Translations under genes and position numbers: made by a program
NCBI GenBank assembly: GCA_016803235.1
Contig: JADCLI010000001.1
Coordinates: 186,001-250,000, forward strand
From: Pimelobacter simplex
GTDB lineage: Bacteria; Actinomycetota; Actinomycetes; Propionibacteriales; Nocardioidaceae
Direction: 5' to 3'
DNA: 64,000 nucleotides
Shown here: positions 1 to 7,920 of the stretch, piece after piece
Numbering within the stretch: the first letter of the stretch is position 1
Layout of the letters: each line of letters opens with the position of its first letter
The notes under the pieces: generated by a model
Told to the model about the DNA's origin: nothing
Databases searched by the model: none
What the model saw: the letters and a program-made list of their open reading frames with translations, nothing else

Positions 1-699
1 CACACCCGCAGGCTCGACCCCGATGCGGCGCCGGTCTCCACGGCCCTCGGGGTGCTCGGCATGCCCGGCTTCACGGCGTACGCGGGACTCCTGGAGATCG
101 GCCGGCCGAAGCCCGGTGAGACCGTCGTCGTGGCGGCCGCGACCGGACCGGTCGGCTCCGCCGTCGGCCAGGTCGCGCAGCTCAAGGGCGCCCGGTCGGT
201 CGGCATCGCCGGGGGAGCGGAGAAGGTCCGCGCCCTGACCGAGGAGTTCGGCTTCGACGTCGCCCTCGACCACCGCTCGCCGACCTTCCGCGAGGACCTC
301 GCCGCGGCGACGCCCGACGGCATCGACGTGTACTTCGAGAACGTCGGCGGCCCGGTGGCCGACGAGGTGACCCGTCGGCTCAACCTGTACGCCCGGATCC
401 CCGTCTGCGGCCTGGTCGCCAACTACAACGCGACCGAGGCGCCCGCCGGGCCGGACCGTCTGCCCGGGTTCATGTCGCGGGTGCTGACCTTGAGCCTGAC
501 CGTGCGCGGGTTCATCCAGAGCGAGTTCGAGCCGACCCTGACCGAGGCCTTCCAGCGGGACATGACCGCGTGGGTCCGGGACGGGAAGGTCCGCTACCGC
601 GAGGACGTCGTCGAGGGCCTGGAGAACACGCCCGAGGCGTTCCGCGGTCTGCTCGTCGGACGCAACTTCGGCAAGCTGCTGGTCAAGGTCGGAGAATAG
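1..699 (+). CDS. NADP-dependent oxidoreductase, CurA/prostaglandin-reductase type (5' end outside window)
   Basis: The frame is open from base 1, so the N-terminal third (GroES-like part) lies upstream of the window; 232 codons are visible. The Rossmann segment is clear, with the glycine-rich AAATGPVGSAVGQVA motif around visible residues 45-60, preceded by LGMPGFTAYAGLLEIG, typical of medium-chain reductases of the CurA/PTGR/leukotriene B4 12-hydroxydehydrogenase family. These zinc-free enzymes use NADPH to reduce the double bond of alpha,beta-unsaturated ketones and aldehydes. The C-terminus GRNFGKLLVKVGE is also typical. The physiological substrate cannot be read from the sequence. A GntR regulator starts 5 bp downstream on the same strand. 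Confidence 0.88.
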   Translation, partial: HTRRLDPDAAPVSTALGVLGMPGFTAYAGLLEIGRPKPGETVVVAAATGPVGSAVGQVAQLKGARSVGIAGGAEKVRALTEEFGFDVALDHRSPTFREDLAAATPDGIDVYFENVGGPVADEVTRRLNLYARIPVCGLVANYNATEAPAGPDRLPGFMSRVLTLSLTVRGFIQSEFEPTLTEAFQRDMTAWVRDGKVRYREDVVEGLENTPEAFRGLLVGRNFGKLLVKVGE

Positions 700-704
700 G
701 CGTC

Positions 705-1391
705 ATGGTCGGGAGCGCGGACTTCGAGTCGGAGGCGGCGCGGGTCGCGGCCGCCATCCGCGACCAGATCCTCGACGGCACCCGCGCCCCGGGCAGCAAG
801 CTGGTCGAGCGGGACCTCGCCGACGAGCTGGGTGTCAGCCGGGTCCCGGTCCGCGACGCGCTCAAGACGCTGGTCAGCGAGGGCCTGGTCACGCCGCGGC
901 CCCGCACCTGGGCGGTCGTTCGGGAGTTCTCGCCCGCCGACGTGGCCGACCTCAACGAGGTCCGCTCGGCGCTGGAGGTGCTGACCTTCCGCCTGGCCGC
1001 GAACCGGCGTACCCGCGACGGACTGGCGCGGTTGCGCGAGGTGCTCGACGCCGAGCACGAGGCGGTACGACGTCAGGACTCCGCCCTCGCCCGGCGGGCC
1101 GCCGCCGACTTCCACGAGCAGGTCACCATGCTCGCCGGCAACGAACTGCTCCACGAGATCGGCGGCCTCCTCAAGAGCCGGATCCGCTGGCTGCTGCTCC
1201 AGCACGAGGACGTCGACCGTGTCGCCGAGGAGCACCAGGCGCTCTACGACGCGATCGCCGAGCGCGACGTCGCCCGGGTGAGCACGCTGATCCTCGCCCA
1301 CATGGGCAACATCCGCTACCTCGACGACCCGACCTGGCGCGACGACGACCCGCTGCTCGGCGGCGCGGCGGGCGTGGAGTCCACGGGCTGA
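705..1391 (+). CDS. GntR-family regulator, FadR/FCD subfamily
   Basis: A 228-residue protein. An N-terminal winged helix (about residues 8-75, with LADELGVSRVPVRDALKTL as the recognition region) is followed by an all-helical FCD domain with the usual scattered histidines (DFHEQV, EEHQAL, AHMGNI) that bind metal or carboxylate ligands in this family. FCD regulators usually sense small organic acids and control catabolic operons. The ATG at 705, 5 bp after the oxidoreductase stop, was chosen because the HTH begins soon after it; longer in-frame versions run inside the oxidoreductase gene. The tight spacing suggests co-transcription with that gene. Confidence 0.9.
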   Translation: MVGSADFESEAARVAAAIRDQILDGTRAPGSKLVERDLADELGVSRVPVRDALKTLVSEGLVTPRPRTWAVVREFSPADVADLNEVRSALEVLTFRLAANRRTRDGLARLREVLDAEHEAVRRQDSALARRAAADFHEQVTMLAGNELLHEIGGLLKSRIRWLLLQHEDVDRVAEEHQALYDAIAERDVARVSTLILAHMGNIRYLDDPTWRDDDPLLGGAAGVESTG

Positions 1392-1407
1392 GCCCGGCAG
1401 CGCGAGC

Positions 1408-2010
1408 TCAGGACGCCAGCCCCCGCGTGAGCACACGCAGGCACCGGACGGCGAGCTCGACCGGGGCCTCGGGGCTCTCGCCCCGCGCCCAGTCCTCCAA
1501 GGAGACCCGGATCGCGTCCGTCGCCGCGGCCGCCACGAGCCTCAGGTCGAGCCGGTCGACGGTCGGCGCGATGGTCGTCAGGACGGGGAGCAGCCGGGCC
1601 TCGGAGTCGCGGTTGACCCGGTACCACACGGCCGCCAGGTCGGGGTCGTCCCCGGCCGCGCGCAGCAGGCCCCGCACCGACGGCAGGTCCGCGAGGGTGG
1701 CGTCGTCGCTCGCACCGAGGGAGGCCCGGATCGCCGCTTCGACCGCCGGCAGCAGCGGCGCTCCGGGCTCGGTCGCGGCCAGGCGGGCCCGCCACGCGTC
1801 GCCGCCGACCGTCAGCAGGGGCGCGACGGCGTCCTCCTTGGTGCGGCTGTAGCGGTAGAACGTGCGCAGCCCGATCCCGGCGGCGGCGGCGATCGCCTCG
1901 GCCGTCGTACCCGCGGCGCCGCGCTCGGTGAAGAGCCGGGCGGCGACACGCGCGATCTCGAGCTGGGTCGCCGCCCGTCGACGCTCGGTCAGGCTCGCCG
2001 TCTCGCTCAC
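1408..2010 (-). CDS. TetR/AcrR-family regulator
   Basis: A 200-residue protein with an N-terminal TetR helix-turn-helix (about residues 10-60: LEIARVAARLFTERGAAGTT, then IGLRTFYRYSRTKEDAV) and a divergent C-terminal ligand domain. The GTG at 2010 is supported by a -10-like TACGCT at 2018-2023, seven bases upstream, suggesting a leaderless mRNA. It is divergent from the SDR gene at 2125, and the 115 bp gap holds repeated GTGCC/GGCAC half-sites that are the likely operator. Inference: it represses itself and the SDR. Confidence 0.88.
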   Translation of the reverse strand: MSETASLTERRRAATQLEIARVAARLFTERGAAGTTAEAIAAAAGIGLRTFYRYSRTKEDAVAPLLTVGGDAWRARLAATEPGAPLLPAVEAAIRASLGASDDATLADLPSVRGLLRAAGDDPDLAAVWYRVNRDSEARLLPVLTTIAPTVDRLDLRLVAAAATDAIRVSLEDWARGESPEAPVELAVRCLRVLTRGLAS

Positions 2011-2050
2011 GGGGACGAGCGTACCGATCTCCCGGCCTGTTCGGGCATAT

Positions 2051-2077
2051 TGTGCCGGTGTGGCACGTTGTGCCAAT
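2051..2077. promoter_or_regulatory. candidate TetR operator, three GTGCC/GGCAC half-sites
   Basis: GTGCC (2053-2057), GGCAC (2063-2067) and GTGCC (2071-2075) form two overlapping inverted repeats, spaced 5 and 3 bp, flanked by TTGTGCC and GTGCCAA. They lie between the divergent TetR and SDR genes, where TetR proteins usually bind. The assignment to this regulator is inference. Confidence 0.5.
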
Positions 2078-2124
2078 GGACCGCGATGACACCGAAGCAC
2101 CGCGAGGATCGAGAGGAAGTCGAG

Positions 2125-2910
2125 ATGAACCGTTACGAGGGACGCCGGGCACTGGTCACCGGGGGCGGCTCGGGCATCGGGCAGGCCACGGTGCTGCGGA
2201 TGCTGGCCGAGGGCGGCCGCGTCGTCGCCGCCGACGTGAGCGAGGCCGGTCTGGCCGACACCGTCGCCAAGGCCGGTGACGCTGCGACCAGGCTGACCAC
2301 CGTCGTCATGGACGTGGCCGACGAGGACTCGGTCAAGGCCGGCGTAGCGACGGCCGTGCAGGCGCTGGGCGGCCTGGACGCCGTCGTCAACGCGGCCGGC
2401 ATCCTGCGCTCGAGCCACACCCACGAGACCACGCTCGCGTCGTTCGAGCAGGTGCTCCGGATCAACCTGGTCGGCACCTTCCTCGTCGTCCGCGAGACCA
2501 TCCCCGCCCTGCGCGAGGGCAACGGTGCCGCGGTCGTGAACTTCAGCTCCACCTCGGCGATGTTCGCGCACCCCTACATGGCGGCGTACGCGGCCAGCAA
2601 GGGCGGCATCCAGTCGATGACCCACGCGCTCGCCTCGGAGTACGCCGGCGCCGGCATCCGCTTCAACTCCGTCCAGCCCGGCTCGATCTCCTCGGGCATG
2701 ACCGACGGCTCGGGTGCGAGCAAGCAGAGCGCCGGCCCCGGCCTCCCGGCCGACGCCGACATGAGCCTGTTCATGAAGCTCGCCCCTGCCCTGGGCCAGG
2801 GCTTCGCCGGGCCCGAGACCGTGGCCGGGGTCGTGGCCATGCTCGCCAGCGACGACGGCGCGTTCATCACCGGGACCGAGGTGCGCATCGACGGCGGCAC
2901 GCACTTCTGA
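2125..2910 (+). CDS. SDR-family NAD(P)-dependent oxidoreductase
   Basis: A 261-residue classical short-chain dehydrogenase. The cofactor loop TGGGSGIG is at residues 12-19, the NAAG motif is in the middle (VVNAAGIL), and the catalytic Ser and Tyr-x3-Lys are seen as NFSSTSA and YAASKGG. The C-terminal ITGTEVRIDGGTHF is typical. SDRs of this size oxidise or reduce secondary alcohols and ketones; the substrate is unknown. The ATG at 2125 has a GAGGAAG ribosome-binding site. Its start faces a TetR gene, suggesting repressor-controlled expression. Confidence 0.9.
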   Translation: MNRYEGRRALVTGGGSGIGQATVLRMLAEGGRVVAADVSEAGLADTVAKAGDAATRLTTVVMDVADEDSVKAGVATAVQALGGLDAVVNAAGILRSSHTHETTLASFEQVLRINLVGTFLVVRETIPALREGNGAAVVNFSSTSAMFAHPYMAAYAASKGGIQSMTHALASEYAGAGIRFNSVQPGSISSGMTDGSGASKQSAGPGLPADADMSLFMKLAPALGQGFAGPETVAGVVAMLASDDGAFITGTEVRIDGGTHF

Positions 2911-2953
2911 CCGGGTCCGGGCGCTCGCTGCGCCGTGCCGCCCTTGCATTAGG

Positions 2954-2971
2954 TGTTACCAGCGGTAACAT
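2954..2971 (+). promoter_or_regulatory. palindromic operator overlapping a leaderless -10 box
   Basis: TGTTACC (2954-2960), AGC, GGTAACA (2964-2970) is a perfect 7-3-7 inverted repeat. Its right arm contains TAACAT (2966-2971), a -10-like hexamer six bases before the ATG at 2978. A protein bound here would block the promoter of the diiron oxygenase. The same GTAACATCTG decamer occurs in the promoter of the PaaX-type gene (4705-4714, opposite strand). Confidence 0.6.
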
Positions 2972-2977
2972 CTGATC

Positions 2978-3949
2978 ATGGGCGGCATCGGCGTGGACCC
3001 CACGAGCTACCAGGACCGGCTGCGGACCCTGTCCGAGGCCTCGGTCGAGCACCACTTCGACGCGTTCGTCGACATCGCGTGGGACGACCCGGCGTACGCC
3101 ATCGACCCACAGGACCCGCGCTGGATCCTGCCGGACGTCGACCCGCTCGGCCGGACCTCCTGGTACCGGTCGCTCCCACGGGAGCGGCAGATCGAGGTCG
3201 GCTTCTACCGCCAGACCAATGTCGTCAAGGTCGGCCTGCAGTTCGAGCAGGTGCTCATCGCGGGACTGATGATGTACTGCCTCGACCTGCCCAACGGCCG
3301 CGCCGAGTTCCGGTACTCCACGCACGAGGCGACCGAGGAGTGCCACCACACGCAGATGTTCCAGGAGTTCGTGAACCGGACCGGCCTGGACGTCCCCGGC
3401 GCGCACAGCCTGTTCCGCGCCCTCGGCCCGTTCCTCCCGCTGGCCGCCAAGCACCTGCCCTTCCTCTTCTTCGTCGGCGTGCTCGGTGGCGAGGAGCCGA
3501 TCGACCACGTGCAGAAGGTGATGCTCCGCTCCGGCGCCCCGATGCACCCGCTGCTCGAGCGGATCAGCCAGATCCACGTCGCCGAGGAGGCCCGCCACAT
3601 CGGCTTCGCCCACCAGTTCCTCGAGCACCGCGCGCCCCGGCTCAACGTCGTGCAGCGCGGCGTCGCCTCGGTGCTGACGCCCGTGCTGATGCGCGTGCTG
3701 TGCGACGCGATCGTCGTACCTGGGCCCAGGGCGATCCGCGACATGGGCATCCCTCGCGAGGTCGCGCGCGAGGTGTGGTGGGAGAGCCCGGAGTCACGGA
3801 AGTTCCTGCGCGACATGTTCGGCGACGTGCGGATGCTCGCCGAGGAGACCGGCCTCATGAACCCGGTCTCGCGCCGGGTCTGGCGCGCCCTCGGCATCGC
3901 GGGACGGCCGAACCGGTTCCGGAGCGAGCCGGCGCCGGCGACCGACTGA
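2978..3949 (+). CDS. AurF-like diiron oxygenase
   Basis: A 323-residue protein resembling the p-aminobenzoate N-oxygenase AurF family (PF11583). Two ExxH iron-binding motifs are visible: E121-x-x-H124 in EATEECHHTQMF and E204-x-x-H207 in HVAEEARHIGFA, with an earlier candidate Glu at 90 in LQFEQVL. AurF-type enzymes bind two irons in a ferritin-like bundle and oxygenate aryl amines or related substrates; the substrate here is unknown. Hydrophobic stretches around 150-170 are helical packing rather than clear membrane spans. Transcription is probably leaderless from TAACAT at 2966. The convergent PaaX-type gene next door shares its promoter element. Confidence 0.82.
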   Translation: MGGIGVDPTSYQDRLRTLSEASVEHHFDAFVDIAWDDPAYAIDPQDPRWILPDVDPLGRTSWYRSLPRERQIEVGFYRQTNVVKVGLQFEQVLIAGLMMYCLDLPNGRAEFRYSTHEATEECHHTQMFQEFVNRTGLDVPGAHSLFRALGPFLPLAAKHLPFLFFVGVLGGEEPIDHVQKVMLRSGAPMHPLLERISQIHVAEEARHIGFAHQFLEHRAPRLNVVQRGVASVLTPVLMRVLCDAIVVPGPRAIRDMGIPREVAREVWWESPESRKFLRDMFGDVRMLAEETGLMNPVSRRVWRALGIAGRPNRFRSEPAPATD

Positions 3950-3959
3950 GGCCGAGCAG

Positions 3960-4697
3960 CTATCCCGCCGGACCCGAGGCGACCAGGGAGCGGCGTACGT
4001 CGTTGATCCAGGCCTTGTAGGCGACGTGGCTCGCGCGCAGCTCGTCGCCGGGCCAGTCGGCGGGCAGCAGCGCGGCCGGCAGCACCGGGTCGGCGAGGAG
4101 GTGCCGCCCTGACGTCGCGCAGGCGGTGAACCGGAGGACCGGGTCCTCGGTGGCGGTCGCGGCGAGCAGCGCCCGCGCGGTGTCGGCCCAGCCCGCCAGG
4201 TCCCACAGCCGTGCCGCGAGCGGCGCGGCGTCCGGGACCGGCGCGCCGACGAACCGGTCGCAGACCTCCTCGACGCTGCCCGGCCAGTCGAGGCGCAGGT
4301 TGGCCGGCCGTGTCCAGACGCCCTCGCGGAGCTCGCCGAGCCGCAGCGCGGCCAGCTCCGCACGCAGGTCGGCCCGGTCGGCGGCGGCCCGTCCCGCCGT
4401 GGTCACCACGACCAGGTCCCAGCCGCCCTCCCATTCCCGCAGGTCGGGGTGGGCCGCCTGCTCCTGCCGGCGCTGGCGTTCGCGCAGCCGGCTCGAGAGG
4501 CCGTAGCGGCCGTCCTCGTCGCGCACCACGTCGCCGGCCGCGGTCATCCGGGACAGGGCCACCCGGACCGCGGGTTCGGCGAAGCCGACCACCGAGGAGG
4601 CCGCGACCAGCTCGCGGGCGGAAAGGCTCGGGACCTCGGCGGCCAGCAGCAGGGTGAGCAGCGCGGAGCGGGTGGTGACGGGCTTGAGCTCGGGCAT
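3960..4697 (-). CDS. PaaX-family transcriptional regulator
   Basis: A 245-residue protein. The N-terminal winged helix (RSALLTLLLA, then VRVALSRMTAAGDVVRDEDGRY) is followed by LSSRLRERQRRQ and the WDLVVVTT beta-strand of the PaaX middle domain; the C-terminal part carries the PaaX-like C domain. PaaX represses phenylacetate catabolism in E. coli through phenylacetyl-CoA, but no paa genes are visible, so the ligand may differ. The upstream region contains GTAACATCTG, shared with the promoter of the diiron oxygenase, which suggests autoregulation and control of that gene. Confidence 0.85.
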   Translation of the reverse strand: MPELKPVTTRSALLTLLLAAEVPSLSARELVAASSVVGFAEPAVRVALSRMTAAGDVVRDEDGRYGLSSRLRERQRRQEQAAHPDLREWEGGWDLVVVTTAGRAAADRADLRAELAALRLGELREGVWTRPANLRLDWPGSVEEVCDRFVGAPVPDAAPLAARLWDLAGWADTARALLAATATEDPVLRFTACATSGRHLLADPVLPAALLPADWPGDELRASHVAYKAWINDVRRSLVASGPAG

Positions 4698-4704
4698 GGT
4701 GGGC

Positions 4705-4714
4705 CAGATGTTAC
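4705..4714 (-). promoter_or_regulatory. promoter element shared with the diiron-oxygenase gene
   Basis: On the minus strand this is GTAACATCTG, identical to 2965-2974 upstream of the diiron oxygenase. Here the TAACAT hexamer lies ten bases before the PaaX-type ATG at 4697, acceptable for a -10 box. Only one arm of the palindrome is conserved. Confidence 0.45.
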
Positions 4715-4799
4715 GGCCTGGCGACGGCTGTCGGGAATCCGTTGTGACATGTGTCTAACACTCTTGGCACGGTTGTAGGCGCTGTGTAACGGTTCCGGC

Positions 4800-5657
4800 A
4801 TGACGGAGAACACCACCAGCCAGCGCCTCGCCGGGCGGACCCTGATGATGTCCGGCGGCAGCCGGGGGATCGGCTTGGCCATCGGCATCGCCGCGGCACG
4901 CGAGGGCGCCAACGTCGTCCTGCTCGCCAAGACCGACGTCCCCGACCCGCGGCTGCCGGGCACGGTGCACACCGCCGCGGCCGAGATCGAGGCGGCCGGT
5001 GGACAGGCGCTCGCGGTCGTCGGCGACGTCCGCGACGAGGCGTCGGTCGAGAACGCCGTGGCCCGGGCGGTCGAGCGCTTCGGCGGCATCGACATCTGCC
5101 TCAACAACGCCTCGGCCATCGCGCTCGACGCCACCGAGGCGCTGCCGGTCAAGCGGTTCGACCTGATGACCCAGATCCAGCTGCGCGGCACCTACCTGCT
5201 GACCCGCGCCTGCCTGCCGCACCTGCGCACGGGCACCAACCCGCACGTCCTCTCGCTCAGCCCGCCGCTCAACATGTCGCCCGAGTGGCTCGGCAAGCAC
5301 CCGGCGTACACGCTGGCGAAGTACGGCATGTCGCTGCTCACCCTCGGCTGGGCGGCGGAGTACGCCGAGGCCGGCGTGGCTGCGAACTGCCTGTGGCCCG
5401 AGACCCTCATCGCCACCTCCGCGGTGCAGAACCTCCTCGGCGGCGACTCCGCGATGGAGAAGGCCCGCACGCCCGAGATCATGGCCGATGCCGCGATCGA
5501 GGTGCTGACCCGACCCTCGCGCGAGTTCACCGGCAACGCGGTGCTCGACGTCGACGTGCTGCGCGAGGCGGGCGTCACCGACCTGTCGTCGTACGGCGGC
5601 ACCGGCGAGCTGGAGTACGACATCTTCGTCGACGCGCCGGGAGGGGAGGGCCGATGA
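4800..5657 (+). CDS. SDR oxidoreductase, HSDL2-like
   Basis: A 285-residue SDR. The cofactor loop is SGGSRGIG. The segments LSLSPPLNMSPEW and AYTLAKYGMS are characteristic of the hydroxysteroid-dehydrogenase-like 2 (HSDL2) group, which tends to be linked to fatty acid or sterol metabolism, and the catalytic Tyr-x3-Lys lies within AYTLAK. The ATG was chosen because the SDR fold begins about ten residues later; a weak TAACGG lies seven bases upstream. The thioesterase gene overlaps its stop codon (ATGA), so the two are translationally coupled. Confidence 0.88.
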   Translation: MTENTTSQRLAGRTLMMSGGSRGIGLAIGIAAAREGANVVLLAKTDVPDPRLPGTVHTAAAEIEAAGGQALAVVGDVRDEASVENAVARAVERFGGIDICLNNASAIALDATEALPVKRFDLMTQIQLRGTYLLTRACLPHLRTGTNPHVLSLSPPLNMSPEWLGKHPAYTLAKYGMSLLTLGWAAEYAEAGVAANCLWPETLIATSAVQNLLGGDSAMEKARTPEIMADAAIEVLTRPSREFTGNAVLDVDVLREAGVTDLSSYGGTGELEYDIFVDAPGGEGR

Positions 5658-6025
5658 CGGGCCCTCGTGACGCGTACGCCGCCACCCTCGGCGTCGACGT
5701 CGTCGGGCACGGTGGTGGGCGGGCCGAGGCGCGGGTGACCGTCACCGACGAGCACCTCAATCCGCACGGGACCGCGCACGGCTCCTTCCTGTTCTCGCTG
5801 GCGGGCATCGCCCTGGCTGCGGCGGCCAACGACGCGGAGCACTCCGGCGTCGTGAGCGCGGTGCACATCGACTACGTGCGCCCGGCGCGGGTCGGCGATG
5901 CCCTGGTCGCCACCGCGGAGGTCGCTGAGCGGCTCGCCCGGGAGGACCTGTTCGTCATCCGGGTCACCCACGGCGAGGAGCTGGTGGCACGGGCCAACGG
6001 CCGTGCCAACCGACGGACCCGGTAG
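5654..6025 (+). CDS. PaaI-type hotdog thioesterase
   Basis: A 123-residue hotdog-fold protein. The active-site stretch NPHGTAHGSFLFSLAG (about residues 36-51) is the PaaI/DUF4442 hallmark, and VSAVHIDYVRPARVGD is the usual second strand pair. Members hydrolyse acyl-CoA, often ring-hydroxylated aryl-CoA, to rescue CoA from dead-end intermediates. The ATG overlaps the stop of the HSDL2-like SDR by four bases, so the two are probably one operon handling acyl-CoA or a related intermediate. Confidence 0.87.
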   Translation: MTGPRDAYAATLGVDVVGHGGGRAEARVTVTDEHLNPHGTAHGSFLFSLAGIALAAAANDAEHSGVVSAVHIDYVRPARVGDALVATAEVAERLAREDLFVIRVTHGEELVARANGRANRRTR

Positions 6026-6029
6026 CCGC

Positions 6030-7238
6030 TCAGCTCTCCAGGGCCAGTCGCAGCCGGGAGTGCCGGCGCACGAAGATGCTGGGCACCCAGGCGGCGGCCT
6101 CGGCCTCGGGCCCGTCCAGCCGGAACGACGTGGTCCGGGTGAGGAGCGCGTGGATCGCGACGGTCGCCTCGAGCCGAGCCAGGGCCGAGCCGACGCAGAA
6201 ATGGATGCCCCGGCCGAAGGCGAGGTGCTGTCGGACGCCTTCGCGGCCGAGGTCGAGGACGTCCGGCTCCTCGAAGCGCGCCGGGTCGCGGTTGGCGGCA
6301 CCCCAGAGCAGGAGCAGGGTGCTGCCCGCAGACAGGTCGACGCCACCGAGCGTCGTGTCGTCGACGACGTGCCGGTAGTGCCCGCGGAACGGCGACTCCA
6401 GCCGCAGGCACTCGTCGAGGAAGGGATCGACCAGGTCGGGCTCGGCCCGCAGCCGGTTCTGCAGGCAGCGGTCGGTGGCGAGCCGGTGGGCCGCCGTGCC
6501 GAGCAGTCCAGCGGTGGACTCACCGCCCGCGCCGACCAGCTGCAGCAGCACCAGCACCGCCGTGCCCTGTGCCAGCTCGCCCAGCTGGACGGCCAGCGCG
6601 AGCTCGCCCATCAGGTCGTCGCCGGGCCGGTCGAGCGCCGCGTCGAAGCGCTCGGCGAGGTGGGCGTGCAGCGCGAAGGACGCCTCGACGGTCGTCCGCA
6701 GGCGGGTCTCGTCGACCCAGCCGCCGAGCACCTCGGTGCTGTCGTAGGCCCAGCGCAGCAGGTCGGGCACGTCCTCGGGCGCGAGCCCGATCAGCTCGGC
6801 GACCACGGACAGCGGGAGCCGGTCCGCCATGGCCGTCGCCCAGTCGCCGCTTCGCCCGGAGAAGGACGACGACCAGAGCCGGTCCACGTGCCCGGTCACC
6901 GACGACTCGAGCGCCCGGATCCGGCGTCCGATCGTGCCGAGGACCGCCGCCCGGTGCACCTTGTGGGTGGGGTCGTCGGCGGTGGCGAGCACCTGCTCGA
7001 TCGTGCCGCCGGCGTCCATCGGCAGGGTGGTGGCGCTCCCGTCGGGGCGACGGAGCAGCACCGAGCGCAGGTGTGAGGAGTACGCCTCTGGTGCGGAGAG
7101 CACCTCCTGGACGAGGTCCCACGACGACACCAGGTGGACGTCCGTGCCGGGGATGCGGTGGACGGGGGAGCGGGAGCGCAGCCGGGCCAGGGCCGGGTAC
7201 GGGTCGGCGACCAGCGCCGGGTCGAACACGTCGAACAT
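6030..7238 (-). CDS. cytochrome P450
   Basis: A 402-residue soluble bacterial P450. The heme-binding loop FGRGIHFCVG carries the cysteine thiolate at residue 348. The I-helix oxygen-activation motif is GAGGEST, and the K-helix ExxR is in ECLRLESP. It needs separate ferredoxin and reductase partners, and none is encoded nearby. The ATG at 7238 (MFDVFDPALVADPYPALA) gives a normal N-terminus; the longer frame runs into the divergent regulator. It is divergent from a TetR gene whose palindromic site lies in the shared promoter region, so that regulator probably controls it. Confidence 0.92.
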   Translation of the reverse strand: MFDVFDPALVADPYPALARLRSRSPVHRIPGTDVHLVSSWDLVQEVLSAPEAYSSHLRSVLLRRPDGSATTLPMDAGGTIEQVLATADDPTHKVHRAAVLGTIGRRIRALESSVTGHVDRLWSSSFSGRSGDWATAMADRLPLSVVAELIGLAPEDVPDLLRWAYDSTEVLGGWVDETRLRTTVEASFALHAHLAERFDAALDRPGDDLMGELALAVQLGELAQGTAVLVLLQLVGAGGESTAGLLGTAAHRLATDRCLQNRLRAEPDLVDPFLDECLRLESPFRGHYRHVVDDTTLGGVDLSAGSTLLLLWGAANRDPARFEEPDVLDLGREGVRQHLAFGRGIHFCVGSALARLEATVAIHALLTRTTSFRLDGPEAEAAAWVPSIFVRRHSRLRLALES

Positions 7239-7344
7239 GGAGCCAGTGTCGGGCCGGGGGAGCGGTCCGTCAGCAGAAGCGGACAGGTCCGAGCACCGAC
7301 ACCGACGAGCTGTCTCATTCCCCGCGTGTCGGTGGCGACCACGT

Positions 7345-7359
7345 GTCTCGGTACGAGAC
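7345..7359. promoter_or_regulatory. perfect palindrome between P450 and TetR genes
   Basis: GTCTCG (7345-7350), GTA, CGAGAC (7354-7359) is a perfect 6-3-6 inverted repeat ten bases before the TetR start codon and about 107 bp before the P450 start. A half-site TGTCTC also occurs near 7312. It is a plausible operator for the adjacent regulator. Confidence 0.5.
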
Positions 7360-7368
7360 CCTCGGCGC

Positions 7369-7920
7369 ATGGCGAACGGCGACTGGCTGCTCGACGGGAC
7401 GCGGCACGCCGCCGCCGTACGACGCATCCACCGCGCCGCGAGAGAGCTCTTCCTCGAGCGAGGCATCGAGCGGACCACCGCCGACGCGGTCGCCCGCCGC
7501 GCCGGTTGCTCGAGAGCGACCTTCTACCGCCTCGTCGGCAGCCGCGCCGCGCTGATCGACGCGCTGCTCACCGACGGCGCAGCGGCGGTGGTCGCCCGGG
7601 TCCAACAGGCGACGGCCGGCACGACCGGCACCGCCCGGGCGACGGAGGCGATCGTGACCGCAGCGGAGGCGATCCGCGACGACCCCGTCGTGGCGGCCTG
7701 GTTGCGCGACCGCGCCAGCATCGGGGACCTGCTCGGTGGCCCCGACGGTGTCACCGTGCTCGCCCGCACCCTGACCGGCTCGGCGCGTCCGGACAGCCGG
7801 GACGGCGAGTGGATCGTCCGCTCGGTGCTGTCACTGGTGGCGATGCCGGGTGGCGACTCGGCCGCCGAGCGCGAGCTCGTGGAGACCTACGTCGTGCCGA
7901 CGCTCGGGCTGGCGCGGTGA
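7369..7920 (+). CDS. TetR-family regulator
   Basis: A 183-residue protein with a TetR helix-turn-helix at about residues 18-62 (RIHRAARELFLERGIERTT, then GCSRATFYRLVGSRAALIDA) and a short helical ligand-binding domain. The ATG at 7369 was taken because the conserved helix 1 begins about 15 residues later and the intergenic palindrome lies just upstream. It is divergent from the P450. The stop codon directly abuts the stop of the next, convergent gene (7920/7921), leaving no room for a separate terminator. Confidence 0.88.
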   Translation: MANGDWLLDGTRHAAAVRRIHRAARELFLERGIERTTADAVARRAGCSRATFYRLVGSRAALIDALLTDGAAAVVARVQQATAGTTGTARATEAIVTAAEAIRDDPVVAAWLRDRASIGDLLGGPDGVTVLARTLTGSARPDSRDGEWIVRSVLSLVAMPGGDSAAERELVETYVVPTLGLAR

